Assembly (NCBI GenBank): GCA_028279945.1
Contig: JANQMT010000098.1
Location: forward strand, 1 to 16,507
Direction: 5' to 3'
Source: JAKSCF01 sp028279945
GTDB taxonomy: Bacteria > Bacillota > Clostridia > Peptostreptococcales > JAAYPU01
DNA: 16,507 bases
Under the pieces are notes generated by a model. The model worked only from the letters and a program-made list of their open reading frames with translations, was not told the DNA's origin and made no database searches. Numbering within the stretch: position 1 is the stretch's first letter; each line of letters begins with the position of its first letter. The position numbers were made by a program, and so were the translations under genes. Shown one piece after another: positions 7,712 to 14,919 of this stretch.

Positions 7712-8965
7712 GTGAGTAGATATCATATTACCGGGGGAACAAAACTATCCGGAGAGACGGTCATTAGTGGTGCAAAAAATTCTGTGTTGCCCATTTTAGC
7801 TGCAACAGTTATGAATGGAAATATTAACGTCATTAGAGACTGTCCAAATCTTAAAGATGTTAGAACGATGTTAAACATCCTAGAGGCTATTGGATGCAAA
7901 ACTGAATTCAAAAACAATACTATAACGGTTGACTCAAAACCATTGAATACCTATATCATTCCTGAAAGGTTAGTTAGTGAGATGCGTTCATCCATTTTTT
8001 TACTTGGGCCAATGCTCTCAAGATGTGGTAGAGTGTATATAAGCTATCCTGGAGGATGTGAAATAGGACCGAGACCCATTGATTTGCACCTAAAACTGCT
8101 AAGGCAATTGGGTGTAATCATAGAGGAATCTCATGGATACTTGGAATGCAGGGCTGAAAAGTTAAAGGGGAGTACCATCCAACTAGACTTTCCAAGTGTA
8201 GGAGCTACAGAAAATGCAATGTTGGCATCCGTTGAAGCAGATGGCATAACAAAAATTAAAAATGCGGCAAAAGAACCTGAAATAGTAGATTTGCAAAATT
8301 TTTTAAACAAAATGGGTGCAAAGATTAGCGGAGCTGGAACAAGCGAAATTCATATTGAAGGAAAGCGCAAACTTCACGAAGTGGAATACACCATTATCCC
8401 AGATCGAATATGTGCAGGAACCATTTTAGCCGGTGCTGCTATGACTGGAGGAGAAGTGCTTATCAAAAATGTCATTCCAGAACATTTAAGCATTATATTA
8501 TCCAAATTTACTGAGGCCGGCTGTACCGTCAGAGAAGATAAAAATTCTATATATCTTAAAGCACCTGAACGTCTTAAGGCTGTAGAAATTATAAAAACTT
8601 TGCCTTATCCGGGTTTCCCTACCGATATGCAATCGCAATTTTTAACCAGCATGTCTATTGCAGAAGGGACCAGTATGGTGAGTGAGACCATTTTTGAAAA
8701 TAGGTTTAAGACGGTAGACGAATTGATGAAAATGGGAGCAAAAATTATAGTCGATGGAAGAGTTGCAGTCATTAACGGCGTGAAGGAATTGACAGGGGCA
8801 AGAGTTACTGCCAAGGACTTAAGAGGTGGAGCGGCGTTAGTACTAGCTGGTTTAGCTGCAAAAGGAGATACGATTATAGAGAATATATGGCATATAGATC
8901 GAGGATATGATAAATTGGAGCAAAATATCAGTGATCTGGGAGGAAAAATATTTAGGGAAGATTAA
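7712..8965 (+). CDS. murA: UDP-N-acetylglucosamine 1-carboxyvinyltransferase (MurA)
   Basis: Cytoplasmic enolpyruvyl transferase that moves enolpyruvate from phosphoenolpyruvate to UDP-GlcNAc, the committed step of peptidoglycan synthesis. It is 417 residues, the usual length. Seen: GAKNS around K22, the active-site loop GGCEIGPRPIDLH with catalytic C116 (the residue fosfomycin alkylates in this family), GATENAMLA near 164-172, and FPTDMQSQF with the conserved D305. Because C116 is Cys and not Asp, the enzyme is predicted to be fosfomycin sensitive. GTG 7712 has GGAGGTG at 7697-7703. Bacillota often carry two MurA copies and I cannot tell which this one is. It occupies the place of murB in the B. 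subtilis cluster. Confidence 0.96.
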   Translation: MSRYHITGGTKLSGETVISGAKNSVLPILAATVMNGNINVIRDCPNLKDVRTMLNILEAIGCKTEFKNNTITVDSKPLNTYIIPERLVSEMRSSIFLLGPMLSRCGRVYISYPGGCEIGPRPIDLHLKLLRQLGVIIEESHGYLECRAEKLKGSTIQLDFPSVGATENAMLASVEADGITKIKNAAKEPEIVDLQNFLNKMGAKISGAGTSEIHIEGKRKLHEVEYTIIPDRICAGTILAGAAMTGGEVLIKNVIPEHLSIILSKFTEAGCTVREDKNSIYLKAPERLKAVEIIKTLPYPGFPTDMQSQFLTSMSIAEGTSMVSETIFENRFKTVDELMKMGAKIIVDGRVAVINGVKELTGARVTAKDLRGGAALVLAGLAAKGDTIIENIWHIDRGYDKLEQNISDLGGKIFRED

Positions 8966-8989
8966 CAACAGGAAAAACGGGGTAAAAAT

Positions 8990-9712
8990 ATGAAATCTAA
9001 GAAACAAAAGAAAAATTTCTTTCTAATATTAATTTTGATAATTTTTCTAATTTGCGCAGCATTTTTTTTTATAATTGATTCTGATGTTTTTTCTATACAC
9101 ACAGTCAGCGTTCAAAACAACAATAGGTTTACTCAAGAAGAAATTATTGAAATGTCAGGTGTGGTTTTTGGTACAAATACTTTTAAAATAAAATCAGAAG
9201 ATATACGCCGGCGCATTGAAAATGATCCTTATATAAAGACCGCTGAAATAAAAAGGGAATTGCCCGATGGCCTTATTATAACTATTGAAGAACGTCAAGA
9301 CACGGCGTGCATACACTTCTTGGATCATTGGATTATTATTGACGAGGAAGGATTTGTACTAAAAACCGTAGAAAGTAATCCAAAGCTCTCCATTGTAGAA
9401 GGTTTAATAATAGATGATTTTACCATTGGAGAAAAATTAAAAGTCAGTAATGAAACATTTCTTAATGATACATTAAGTGTTATAATTGAAACAGAAAAAA
9501 ATGATTTGTTTTTCAAAAAGATAAATATTGAAGATAATCAATTGGTCATTTACATAACGGACAAGTTGATATGTAAAGCAAGTACGCATGTGCTTAAGGA
9601 GAATATGAATATACTCAGGGATATATTATATGATTTACATAATAAGGGGATAAGAAGAGGCGTCATCCGAATTCAGGAGAATGGATATTATTCTTACAGT
9701 CCTGTAGTGTAA
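8990..9712 (+). CDS. ftsQ: Cell division protein FtsQ/DivIB
   Basis: Single-pass membrane protein of the divisome that bridges early and late division proteins outside the membrane. It is 240 residues. Seen: a basic cytoplasmic tail (1-9, many Lys), one hydrophobic membrane helix at about 9-30, a POTRA-like domain at about 34-102 that includes SVQNNNRFTQEEI, the NDPYIKTAEIKRELPDGL segment and IEERQ, and then a FtsQ/DivIB extracellular domain. The position matches divIB of B. subtilis. It starts at ATG 8990 with a modest SD, GGGGT (8979-8983), weaker than the neighbours', which may keep its dose low. It follows murA by 24 bases. Confidence 0.9.
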   Translation: MKSKKQKKNFFLILILIIFLICAAFFFIIDSDVFSIHTVSVQNNNRFTQEEIIEMSGVVFGTNTFKIKSEDIRRRIENDPYIKTAEIKRELPDGLIITIEERQDTACIHFLDHWIIIDEEGFVLKTVESNPKLSIVEGLIIDDFTIGEKLKVSNETFLNDTLSVIIETEKNDLFFKKINIEDNQLVIYITDKLICKASTHVLKENMNILRDILYDLHNKGIRRGVIRIQENGYYSYSPVV

Positions 9713-9728
9713 AAGGAGGTTAGTGCAA

Positions 9729-10466
9729 TTGAAAATAAAAGGTGGACAAATTGTTGTTGGTTTGGTAGCATTGCTTGTTGGAATAAGTATATCTGTTCTA
9801 ATACATTCAATGCAAGGTGATTTCATAGGTGGTGCATTGGTACCCATTCAAAAAGCACAAAGTCTGGCAGCTGAATTAAAAAAAGTAAGAGAAGAAAAAG
9901 AAAACTTATTGGATGAGCTGAATGATTTAGAGTCAAAGATAAAAGAAATAGAAGATTCCATGGCTAAAGAAGATATACTCATTAGGAATATTGTAAATGA
10001 GCTTGAGAAATACAAAATGATTTCAGGAATGAAAGCTGTAATAGGCCCCGGTGTTATTGTAACCATTGATGATCCTCAAGAGGAAGAAATGGAATATTCA
10101 ATGGAATATTCATCCGAAAGTATGATTATGCACAACTACAATTTGTTACTCAGTGTTATTAATAAATTAAATGATGCAGGGGCGGAAGCGATTTCTATTA
10201 ACGGACAGCGTTATGTTTCCATTACAGAAATCAGTTTGGCCGGAACCAATGTGAATATCAACGCTGTTCCCACAGCACCTCCTTTTGAGATTAAGGCTAT
10301 TGGGAATCCTGATACTTTAGATGCCACGTTGAATATAAGATTTGGTATAATAGATCAAATGAGAAATCGATATAATCTGCAGGTCAAAGTCGAAAAAAAG
10401 GATGAGATAACCATTCCCAGGTACAATGATATTATTAAATTTAGATATGCGGTTCCTGTAGAATAA
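9729..10466 (+). CDS. DUF881 family membrane protein (first of two, YlxW/YlxX type)
   Basis: Function unproven; DUF881 proteins sit beside division genes in many Bacillota (ylxW and ylxX in B. subtilis). It is 245 residues from TTG 9729. Seen: an N-terminal membrane helix at about 6-27, a long charged coiled-coil stretch at about 44-95, then a conserved extracellular domain with GPGVIVTIDD near 106-115, AGAEAISINGQR at 150-161 and IKAIGNP at 188-194. GTG 9723 is in frame but only 3 bases from AGGAGG (9714-9719), while TTG 9729 has 9-base spacing, so TTG is preferred. An insert at 117-130 is acidic and includes MEYSMEYS, made by an exact 12-base duplication. The gene is paralogous to the next one, which shares both the INGQR-like and IKAIG motifs. 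Confidence 0.85.
   Translation: MKIKGGQIVVGLVALLVGISISVLIHSMQGDFIGGALVPIQKAQSLAAELKKVREEKENLLDELNDLESKIKEIEDSMAKEDILIRNIVNELEKYKMISGMKAVIGPGVIVTIDDPQEEEMEYSMEYSSESMIMHNYNLLLSVINKLNDAGAEAISINGQRYVSITEISLAGTNVNINAVPTAPPFEIKAIGNPDTLDATLNIRFGIIDQMRNRYNLQVKVEKKDEITIPRYNDIIKFRYAVPVE
10089..10112 (+). repeat. Exact 12-base tandem duplication within the DUF881 gene
   Basis: ATGGAATATTCA occurs twice with no gap (10089-10100 and 10101-10112). It is in frame and encodes MEYS-MEYS at residues 121-128. It looks like a recent slippage event in an exposed acidic loop. Confidence 0.9.
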
Positions 10467-10479
10467 AGGGTGAATATCT

Positions 10480-11205
10480 ATGAAAATTAAACATGTGATG
10501 CTCTTTTTATTTTGTATTATGGTTGGGCTTTTGATATCCATCCAATCAAGAATTATCAAAGGATCATTTTTATATATCTCTCCAAAGGTAATACAAGAAT
10601 ATCAGACATCAATAAAAAGTGAAGAAGCAGAGAAGGAACAAATCTCGGAGCTTATAGAAAGTAAAGAAGCACAGCTCCGCGAATATCATGCAATGACCGG
10701 TGAAAGCGATGGGATTTCATTTTCTATGAAAGAAGAATTAGAAATGCTAAAGCTGCTCAGCGGTTTTACAGACGTACAAGGCGAGGGTGTTGTGGTCATC
10801 TTAGATGACGGTATCAGAGAATTGTTTGAAGGAGAAGAGCCCGGTGTCGTTATTGTACATGATATGGATATTTTAAAGATTATTAATGATTTAAAAGTCG
10901 CTGGAGCTGAAGCAGTATCTGTAAACGGTCAAAGAGTTATCAGTAGTACCGAAATAAATTGTTCAGGACATTCGGTTAGGATCAACAATCAGTTTTTCGC
11001 TCAGCCTTTTATCATTAAAGCCATTGGTGACCCAAAGATGCTGGAATCAGCGTTAACGGCACCTACGACCTATGGTGCACTACTACGTGACTATTATGGT
11101 TTGATATTAAATGTTGATAAAAGTATCAATATTAAAATAAAAAAATATGGAGAAGAAGTGGATTACAAATACCTAAAAAATTTGGAAGAAGGTGAGGTAT
11201 CCTAA
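10480..11205 (+). CDS. DUF881 family membrane protein (second of two, YlxX/YlxW type)
   Basis: Function unproven; a division-cluster protein of the DUF881 family and a paralogue of the preceding gene. It is 241 residues. Seen: an N-terminal membrane helix at about 5-22, a charged helical stretch at about 38-70 (shorter than in the first copy), GEGVVVILDDG at 101-111, AGAEAVSVNGQR at 141-152 and IKAIGDP at 179-185. The shared AGAEA-NGQR and IKAIG blocks show tandem duplication followed by strong divergence. ATG 10480 has AAAGGGTGA at 10465-10473. Its TAA shares one base with the ATG of the next gene (TAATG), so the two are almost certainly translationally coupled. Order relative to sbp matches B. 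subtilis. Confidence 0.85.
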   Translation: MKIKHVMLFLFCIMVGLLISIQSRIIKGSFLYISPKVIQEYQTSIKSEEAEKEQISELIESKEAQLREYHAMTGESDGISFSMKEELEMLKLLSGFTDVQGEGVVVILDDGIRELFEGEEPGVVIVHDMDILKIINDLKVAGAEAVSVNGQRVISSTEINCSGHSVRINNQFFAQPFIIKAIGDPKMLESALTAPTTYGALLRDYYGLILNVDKSINIKIKKYGEEVDYKYLKNLEEGEVS

Positions 11206-11549
11206 TGCTAATAGCTATATTTGGACTCATTATTGGCGTTGTCATTGGCTTTTTTCTGCCTAATTTTTATCCGGCGGAATACTCTTTTTATATTTCCATT
11301 GCTGTCTTAGCAGCATTAGATTCCATTTTTGGTGCCGTAAAGGCTAATATGGAAAATCGTTTTGATATGTTAATATTTATAACCGGTTTTCTGGGAAATG
11401 CAATTTTAGCTGCTTTGCTGGCTTATATGGGGGACAAGATGGGTGTACCTTTGTACTATGCGGCTATCTTTGTATTTGGTGGAAGACTTTTCCAAAATTT
11501 TGCATCCATTAGAAGAATGATTATTGACAAGTATCTTAGAAAAAAGTAA
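11205..11549 (+). CDS. sbp: Small basic protein Sbp (DUF1290 family)
   Basis: A 114-residue polytopic membrane protein of unknown molecular role, conserved between the DUF881 genes and ftsA/ftsZ in Bacillota. Seen: hydrophobic segments at about 2-20, 27-47, 53-75 and 80-98, a conserved AALDSIFGAVKANMENRFD block near 35-53, GGRLFQNFASIRR near 91-103, and a basic tail ending YLRKK. The start is ATG 11205, overlapping the previous stop by one base, with GAAGGTGAGG at 11188-11197 inside the previous gene. The identification rests on sequence blocks plus exact synteny. Confidence 0.88.
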   Translation: MLIAIFGLIIGVVIGFFLPNFYPAEYSFYISIAVLAALDSIFGAVKANMENRFDMLIFITGFLGNAILAALLAYMGDKMGVPLYYAAIFVFGGRLFQNFASIRRMIIDKYLRKK

Positions 11550-11567
11550 TAATATAATGAAAGACTA

Positions 11568-11599
11568 TTGTACAAAAAGAACAGCCATTGTGCTATAAT
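11568..11599 (+). promoter_or_regulatory. ftsZ promoter with extended -10
   Basis: TGCTATAAT (11591-11599) is a perfect extended -10, TG-N-TATAAT. The best upstream -35 is TTGTAC at 11568-11573, but its 20-base spacer is long, so the extended -10 probably dominates. Transcription would begin near 11606 and give a leader of about 24 bases with GGGAGG (11619-11624) before ATG 11630. A second TATAAT at 11553-11558, with TTGACA at 11524-11529, has a 23-base spacer and is less credible. Confidence 0.6.
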
Positions 11600-11629
11600 T
11601 AATTCATTGGAATTAACAGGGAGGTTGCT

Positions 11630-12709
11630 ATGTTCGAATTTGATGTTGACGTTGAGCATTTCGCTCAGATTAAGGTAATAGGCGTTGGCGGTGGAGGAAA
11701 CAACGCTATTAATCGAATGATTGAAGCAGGACTAAAAGGAGTACAGTTTATCGCTATAAATACAGACAAGCAAGCCCTTTATTCTTCTAAAGCAGAAACT
11801 AAGATTAATATAGGGGAAAAGCTGACAAAAGGTCTAGGTGCTGGAGCCAATCCTGAGGTTGGACAAAAAGCTGCAGAAGAAAGTACCGATGATTTACATA
11901 AAATCATTCAAGGTGCAGACATGGTATTTGTAACGGCCGGAATGGGAGGCGGTACAGGTACCGGAGCGGCACCGGTTGTTGCAAAGCTGGCAAAAGAGCA
12001 AGGCATTCTTACGGTAGGGGTTGTAACAAAACCATTTACTTTTGAAGGCAAGAGACGAAGAGACCAAGCCGACGTTGGAATAAAGTATTTGAAAAAATAT
12101 GTGGACTCATTGGTCATAGTACCTAATGACAAGCTGTTGCAGGTTTCAGAAAAACAAACTTCTATGATTGAAGCCTTTAGAATGGCGGATGACGTACTTC
12201 GATTAGGTGTACAAGGTATTTCTGATTTAATTGCAGATGCAGGACTCATCAACCTTGACTTTGCAGATGTGAAAACCATCATGAGTGATAAAGGTATAGC
12301 TCACATGGGTGTGGGTAAAGGAAAAGGCGATTCAAGAGTCGGGGATGCCGTAAAAGAAGCCATTGAAAGTCCATTGCTTGAAACTTCAATTGAAGGTGCA
12401 AGTGCGATATTATTAAATATTATGGGTGGTTATGACCTAGGGATGCTGGAAGTAAATGAAGCTGCGGACTTAATTGAAAAATCTGCTGATCCGGAGGCCA
12501 TCGTTATTTTTGGTGCCTCCATCAAAGAAGACATAAAGGATGAAATATACATTACTGTCATTGCCACAGGATTTGAAGGCGGAAAAAAAGAAATCGAATT
12601 CAAAATGGAAGACGAAAACAAAGAGGACAAGGTATCTGATATTTTTAAGAAGTTTGAAAAAGACCTGGATATACCAAGCTTTTTAAGAACTGAGACTTCG
12701 GAAGAATAA
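11630..12709 (+). CDS. ftsZ: Cell division protein FtsZ
   Basis: Tubulin-like GTPase that polymerises at midcell into the Z ring and recruits the divisome. It is 359 residues, on the short side because of a short linker. Seen: IGVGGGGNNAINRM at 17-30, NTDKQAL at 44-50, the tubulin signature GGGTGTG at 106-112, TKPFTFEGKRR near 133-143, and the T7 loop N208-L-D210-F-A-D213 that completes GTP hydrolysis across the subunit interface. A variable charged linker of only about 27 residues (318-345) leads to the C-terminal peptide DIPSFLR at 347-353. By family knowledge that peptide binds FtsA, SepF, ZapA/EzrA and similar partners. ATG 11630 has a strong SD and its own promoter. No ftsA precedes it. 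Confidence 0.98.
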   Translation: MFEFDVDVEHFAQIKVIGVGGGGNNAINRMIEAGLKGVQFIAINTDKQALYSSKAETKINIGEKLTKGLGAGANPEVGQKAAEESTDDLHKIIQGADMVFVTAGMGGGTGTGAAPVVAKLAKEQGILTVGVVTKPFTFEGKRRRDQADVGIKYLKKYVDSLVIVPNDKLLQVSEKQTSMIEAFRMADDVLRLGVQGISDLIADAGLINLDFADVKTIMSDKGIAHMGVGKGKGDSRVGDAVKEAIESPLLETSIEGASAILLNIMGGYDLGMLEVNEAADLIEKSADPEAIVIFGASIKEDIKDEIYITVIATGFEGGKKEIEFKMEDENKEDKVSDIFKKFEKDLDIPSFLRTETSEE

Positions 12710-12733
12710 ATATTCAAATAAAGTTTATAATAA

Positions 12734-12769
12734 AACCCAGAGTATTACGATAAACTATAAATCTGGGTT
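12734..12769 (+). other. Hairpin between ftsZ and ktrB without T-tract
   Basis: AACCCAGA (12734-12741) pairs perfectly with TCTGGGTT (12762-12769) across a 20-base AT-rich loop. A-rich sequence follows, so it is not itself a terminator on this strand. It may protect the ftsZ mRNA 3' end or form part of a two-hairpin unit with the terminator at 12788. Confidence 0.45.
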
Positions 12770-12787
12770 AAATATAAAAACACTTAT

Positions 12788-12816
12788 AACCGGCATTGTA
12801 TGCCGGTTGTATTTTG
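12788..12816 (+). terminator. Rho-independent terminator after ftsZ
   Basis: AACCGGCA (12788-12795) and TGCCGGTT (12801-12808) form a perfect 8-base stem with a 5-base loop, TTGTA, followed by the T-rich GTATTTTGAT. The T-tract is interrupted, so termination may be incomplete and allow some read-through into ktrB. Confidence 0.75.
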
Positions 12817-12827
12817 ATAAAAAATAT

Positions 12828-12844
12828 AGGTGGTGGTTCATATA
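12828..12844 (+). promoter_or_regulatory. ktrB ribosome binding site; start codon uncertain
   Basis: AGGTGGTGG (12828-12836) closely matches the anti-SD and resembles the murD site. The only normal in-frame starts nearby, GTG 12830 and GTG 12833, lie inside it. The next in-frame codon at normal spacing that could serve is ATA at 12842. Either the GTGs are used with no visible SD upstream, or a rare AUA start is used. Confidence 0.4.
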
Positions 12845-14179
12845 AAAAATATCATTGATAGATATACACCATCCCAAATTCTAGTGATAGGGTTTGGATT
12901 GTTAATTGGTATCGGCACTATTTTTTTGTCCCTTCCTATATCGTCAGCCAGTGGGAGTCAAACCGGTTTATTAACCTCATTTTTTACGGCTACATCAGCT
13001 GTATGTGTGACAGGACTGGTAGTAGTGGATACAGGTACATATTGGTCGGTTTTTGGTAAAACAATTATTCTTCTGCTCATTCAAGCCGGAGGATTGGGCT
13101 TCATGACCATAACGTCATTTTTAGCTTTGCTGATGGGGCGGAGGATTACTTTGAGAGAACGATTGGTGATACAGGAGTCCCTTAATAAACTGGATATACA
13201 AGGTATTGTGAAATTTGTAAAGTATGTTATTATCACCACATTCATCATAGAAGGTATAGGGGCTTTGTTATTTTCCATTCAATTTATTCCTTTATTTGGC
13301 GTTAAGCGGGGGATTGCATATAGTATTTTTCACTCAATATCAGCCTTTTGTAATGCAGGTTTTGACATAATGGGCAACTATTCCAGCCTCACAGCATTTA
13401 CCGGCAGCTTTACAGTACAGATGACGGCTATTATGCTGATTATTTTAGGGGGACTAGGTTTTTCTGTCATCTATGAGCTGATTCAAAAAAGAAATTTGAA
13501 AAATTTATCCATACACAGTTCATTGGTTCTAAGAATGACCTTAGGACTCATTGTCATAGGTTTTATACTGATATTTATATTTGAATATCAAAATATGCAG
13601 CTAGCCAATTTCACTTTTAAAGAAAAAGTATTGTCATCATTATTTCATTCCATTACCCCCAGAACTGCGGGGTTTAATACTTTATCAATGGATAAGCTAA
13701 CGACAGGAACTTTAATGATTACCATGATTTTTATGTTTATAGGAGGTTCATCCGGATCTACGGCCGGAGGCGTAAAAATCACCACAATCGGGGTGCTTTA
13801 CTTAAAAAACTGGTCAGTGATAAAAGGAAAAAAAGACACAGAATATAGGAAAAAGAGAATAGACAATACGGTTATAGACCGAGCCATCGTCATTGTTGGT
13901 GTGGCTATGTTGTGGGTACTATTTGTAACCTTAATATTATCCGTTACAGAAAAGCTTGAATTCATTCAAATACTATTTGAAACGGTCTCTGCTTGCGGCA
14001 CAGTAGGTCTTTCCACGGGGATTACATCACAGTTGAGTTATATAGGACGGATTGTTATTGCAGTATCTATGTTTATTGGACGATTAGGACCATTAACAGT
14101 TGCTCTTGCTTTAGCTTCAAGGCAAAAGAAAGAGAAGGGAAGCATCCGTTATCCGGAAGAAAAAATAATTGTTGGATAA
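12830..14179 (+). CDS. ktrB: KtrB/TrkH-family potassium uptake channel subunit
   Basis: Membrane subunit of a Ktr potassium uptake system, built of four covalently joined M1-P-M2 repeats with one selectivity glycine each. It is up to 449 residues. Seen: the four filter regions TSAVCVTGL (G62), SAFCNAGF (G177), TPRTAGFNTL (G281) and SACGTVGLSTG (G393). The gating-loop segment IGGSSGSTAGGVK is at about 304-316, and the C-terminal GSIRYPEEKIIVG closely resembles the KtrB tail. The N-terminal YTPSQILVIGF aligns with the KtrB start region, so the protein is complete. This places it with KtrB rather than the longer proteobacterial TrkH. It follows the ftsZ terminator and is paired with ktrA 44 bases downstream. 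I see no separate promoter and no c-di-AMP riboswitch in the short leader. The start codon is uncertain within about 12 bases. Confidence 0.93.
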   Translation: MVVHIKNIIDRYTPSQILVIGFGLLIGIGTIFLSLPISSASGSQTGLLTSFFTATSAVCVTGLVVVDTGTYWSVFGKTIILLLIQAGGLGFMTITSFLALLMGRRITLRERLVIQESLNKLDIQGIVKFVKYVIITTFIIEGIGALLFSIQFIPLFGVKRGIAYSIFHSISAFCNAGFDIMGNYSSLTAFTGSFTVQMTAIMLIILGGLGFSVIYELIQKRNLKNLSIHSSLVLRMTLGLIVIGFILIFIFEYQNMQLANFTFKEKVLSSLFHSITPRTAGFNTLSMDKLTTGTLMITMIFMFIGGSSGSTAGGVKITTIGVLYLKNWSVIKGKKDTEYRKKRIDNTVIDRAIVIVGVAMLWVLFVTLILSVTEKLEFIQILFETVSACGTVGLSTGITSQLSYIGRIVIAVSMFIGRLGPLTVALALASRQKKEKGSIRYPEEKIIVG

Positions 14180-14223
14180 AGTGAAGAAAGCAAGTCAAGA
14201 TATTATTAATGGGAGGTGGTCTT

Positions 14224-14880
14224 ATGAAACAATATGCAATTATCGGATGTGGTCGATTTGGTACCAGTGTTGCCAAGAGCTTGATTGAGTTGAAAAATGA
14301 AGTTTTAGCCATTGATAAGGATACTGAGAAAGTACAAGACATAGCGGATAGCGTCACCCATGCCGTTGAAGCAGATGCAACAGAGGAAGGCGTATTAAAA
14401 TCATTAGGAATCGGTAATATGGATGGCGTTATTGTTTCTATTGGTACGAATATCCAGTCATCCATTCTTGCGACAATTCTTGTAAAAGAAGAAGGGGTGA
14501 AACAAATCATAACTAAAGCCAGCAACGAACTGCATGCTAAAGTATTGTATAAAGTAGGTGCGGATCAGGTTGTATTTCCCGAAAGAGATATGGGCGTTCG
14601 TTTGGCACACAATCTGAGTGAGCCAAATGGCGGTATCACAGACTACATAAAAAGATCAGAAGAATATAGGATTCTTGAAATTTACCCACCCAAAACATGG
14701 ATAGGCAAAACCATTGGCGATTTGGATATCAGAAAAAGATTTGAAGTGAACATAATAGGAATAGACGATAGCGATAACCTGATTCTTCCTGGTCCCGATA
14801 CTGTAATACATGAAAGTAATAAGTTGTACGTTCTGGGGTCTAACCAAAAACTCAATGCCCTGTATTCTGTGAAAGGTTAG
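14224..14880 (+). CDS. ktrA: KtrA/TrkA-family potassium uptake regulatory subunit (RCK)
   Basis: Cytoplasmic RCK protein that forms an octameric ring under KtrB and gates it in response to ATP/ADP and, in Bacillota, c-di-AMP. It is 218 residues from ATG 14224. Seen: the RCK_N Rossmann fold with GCGRFG at 8-13, the acidic ribose-contact region IDKD near 30-33, DATEEGVLKSLGI near 51-63, and VFPERDMG at 117-124, where the Glu (E120) matches the KtrA cation-site region. An RCK_C domain follows at about 137-218 and is the known c-di-AMP-binding module. The frame is open to an ATG at 14209, but GGGAGGTGG (14211-14219) is plainly the ribosome binding site for ATG 14224. Proper pairing with ktrB supports a working two-gene uptake system. 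Confidence 0.94.
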   Translation: MKQYAIIGCGRFGTSVAKSLIELKNEVLAIDKDTEKVQDIADSVTHAVEADATEEGVLKSLGIGNMDGVIVSIGTNIQSSILATILVKEEGVKQIITKASNELHAKVLYKVGADQVVFPERDMGVRLAHNLSEPNGGITDYIKRSEEYRILEIYPPKTWIGKTIGDLDIRKRFEVNIIGIDDSDNLILPGPDTVIHESNKLYVLGSNQKLNALYSVKG

Positions 14881-14919
14881 AGAGCTACAGTCTGGCGTTG
14901 AGATAAGCAGGTGAGCAAA

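Noticed and set aside
11524..11558. TTGACA plus TATAAT at the end of sbp as a second ftsZ promoter
   Set aside because: Both hexamers are perfect, but the 23-base spacer is too long for normal sigma-A recognition.
12710..12829. Possible c-di-AMP (ydaO-type) riboswitch ahead of ktrB
   Set aside because: The gap is only 120 bases and is filled by two simple hairpins. None of the conserved riboswitch blocks are visible.
13993..14184. 63-codon + strand open frame within ktrB
   Set aside because: It overlaps the highly conserved KtrB C-terminus in another frame, has no ribosome binding site and shows no recognisable features.
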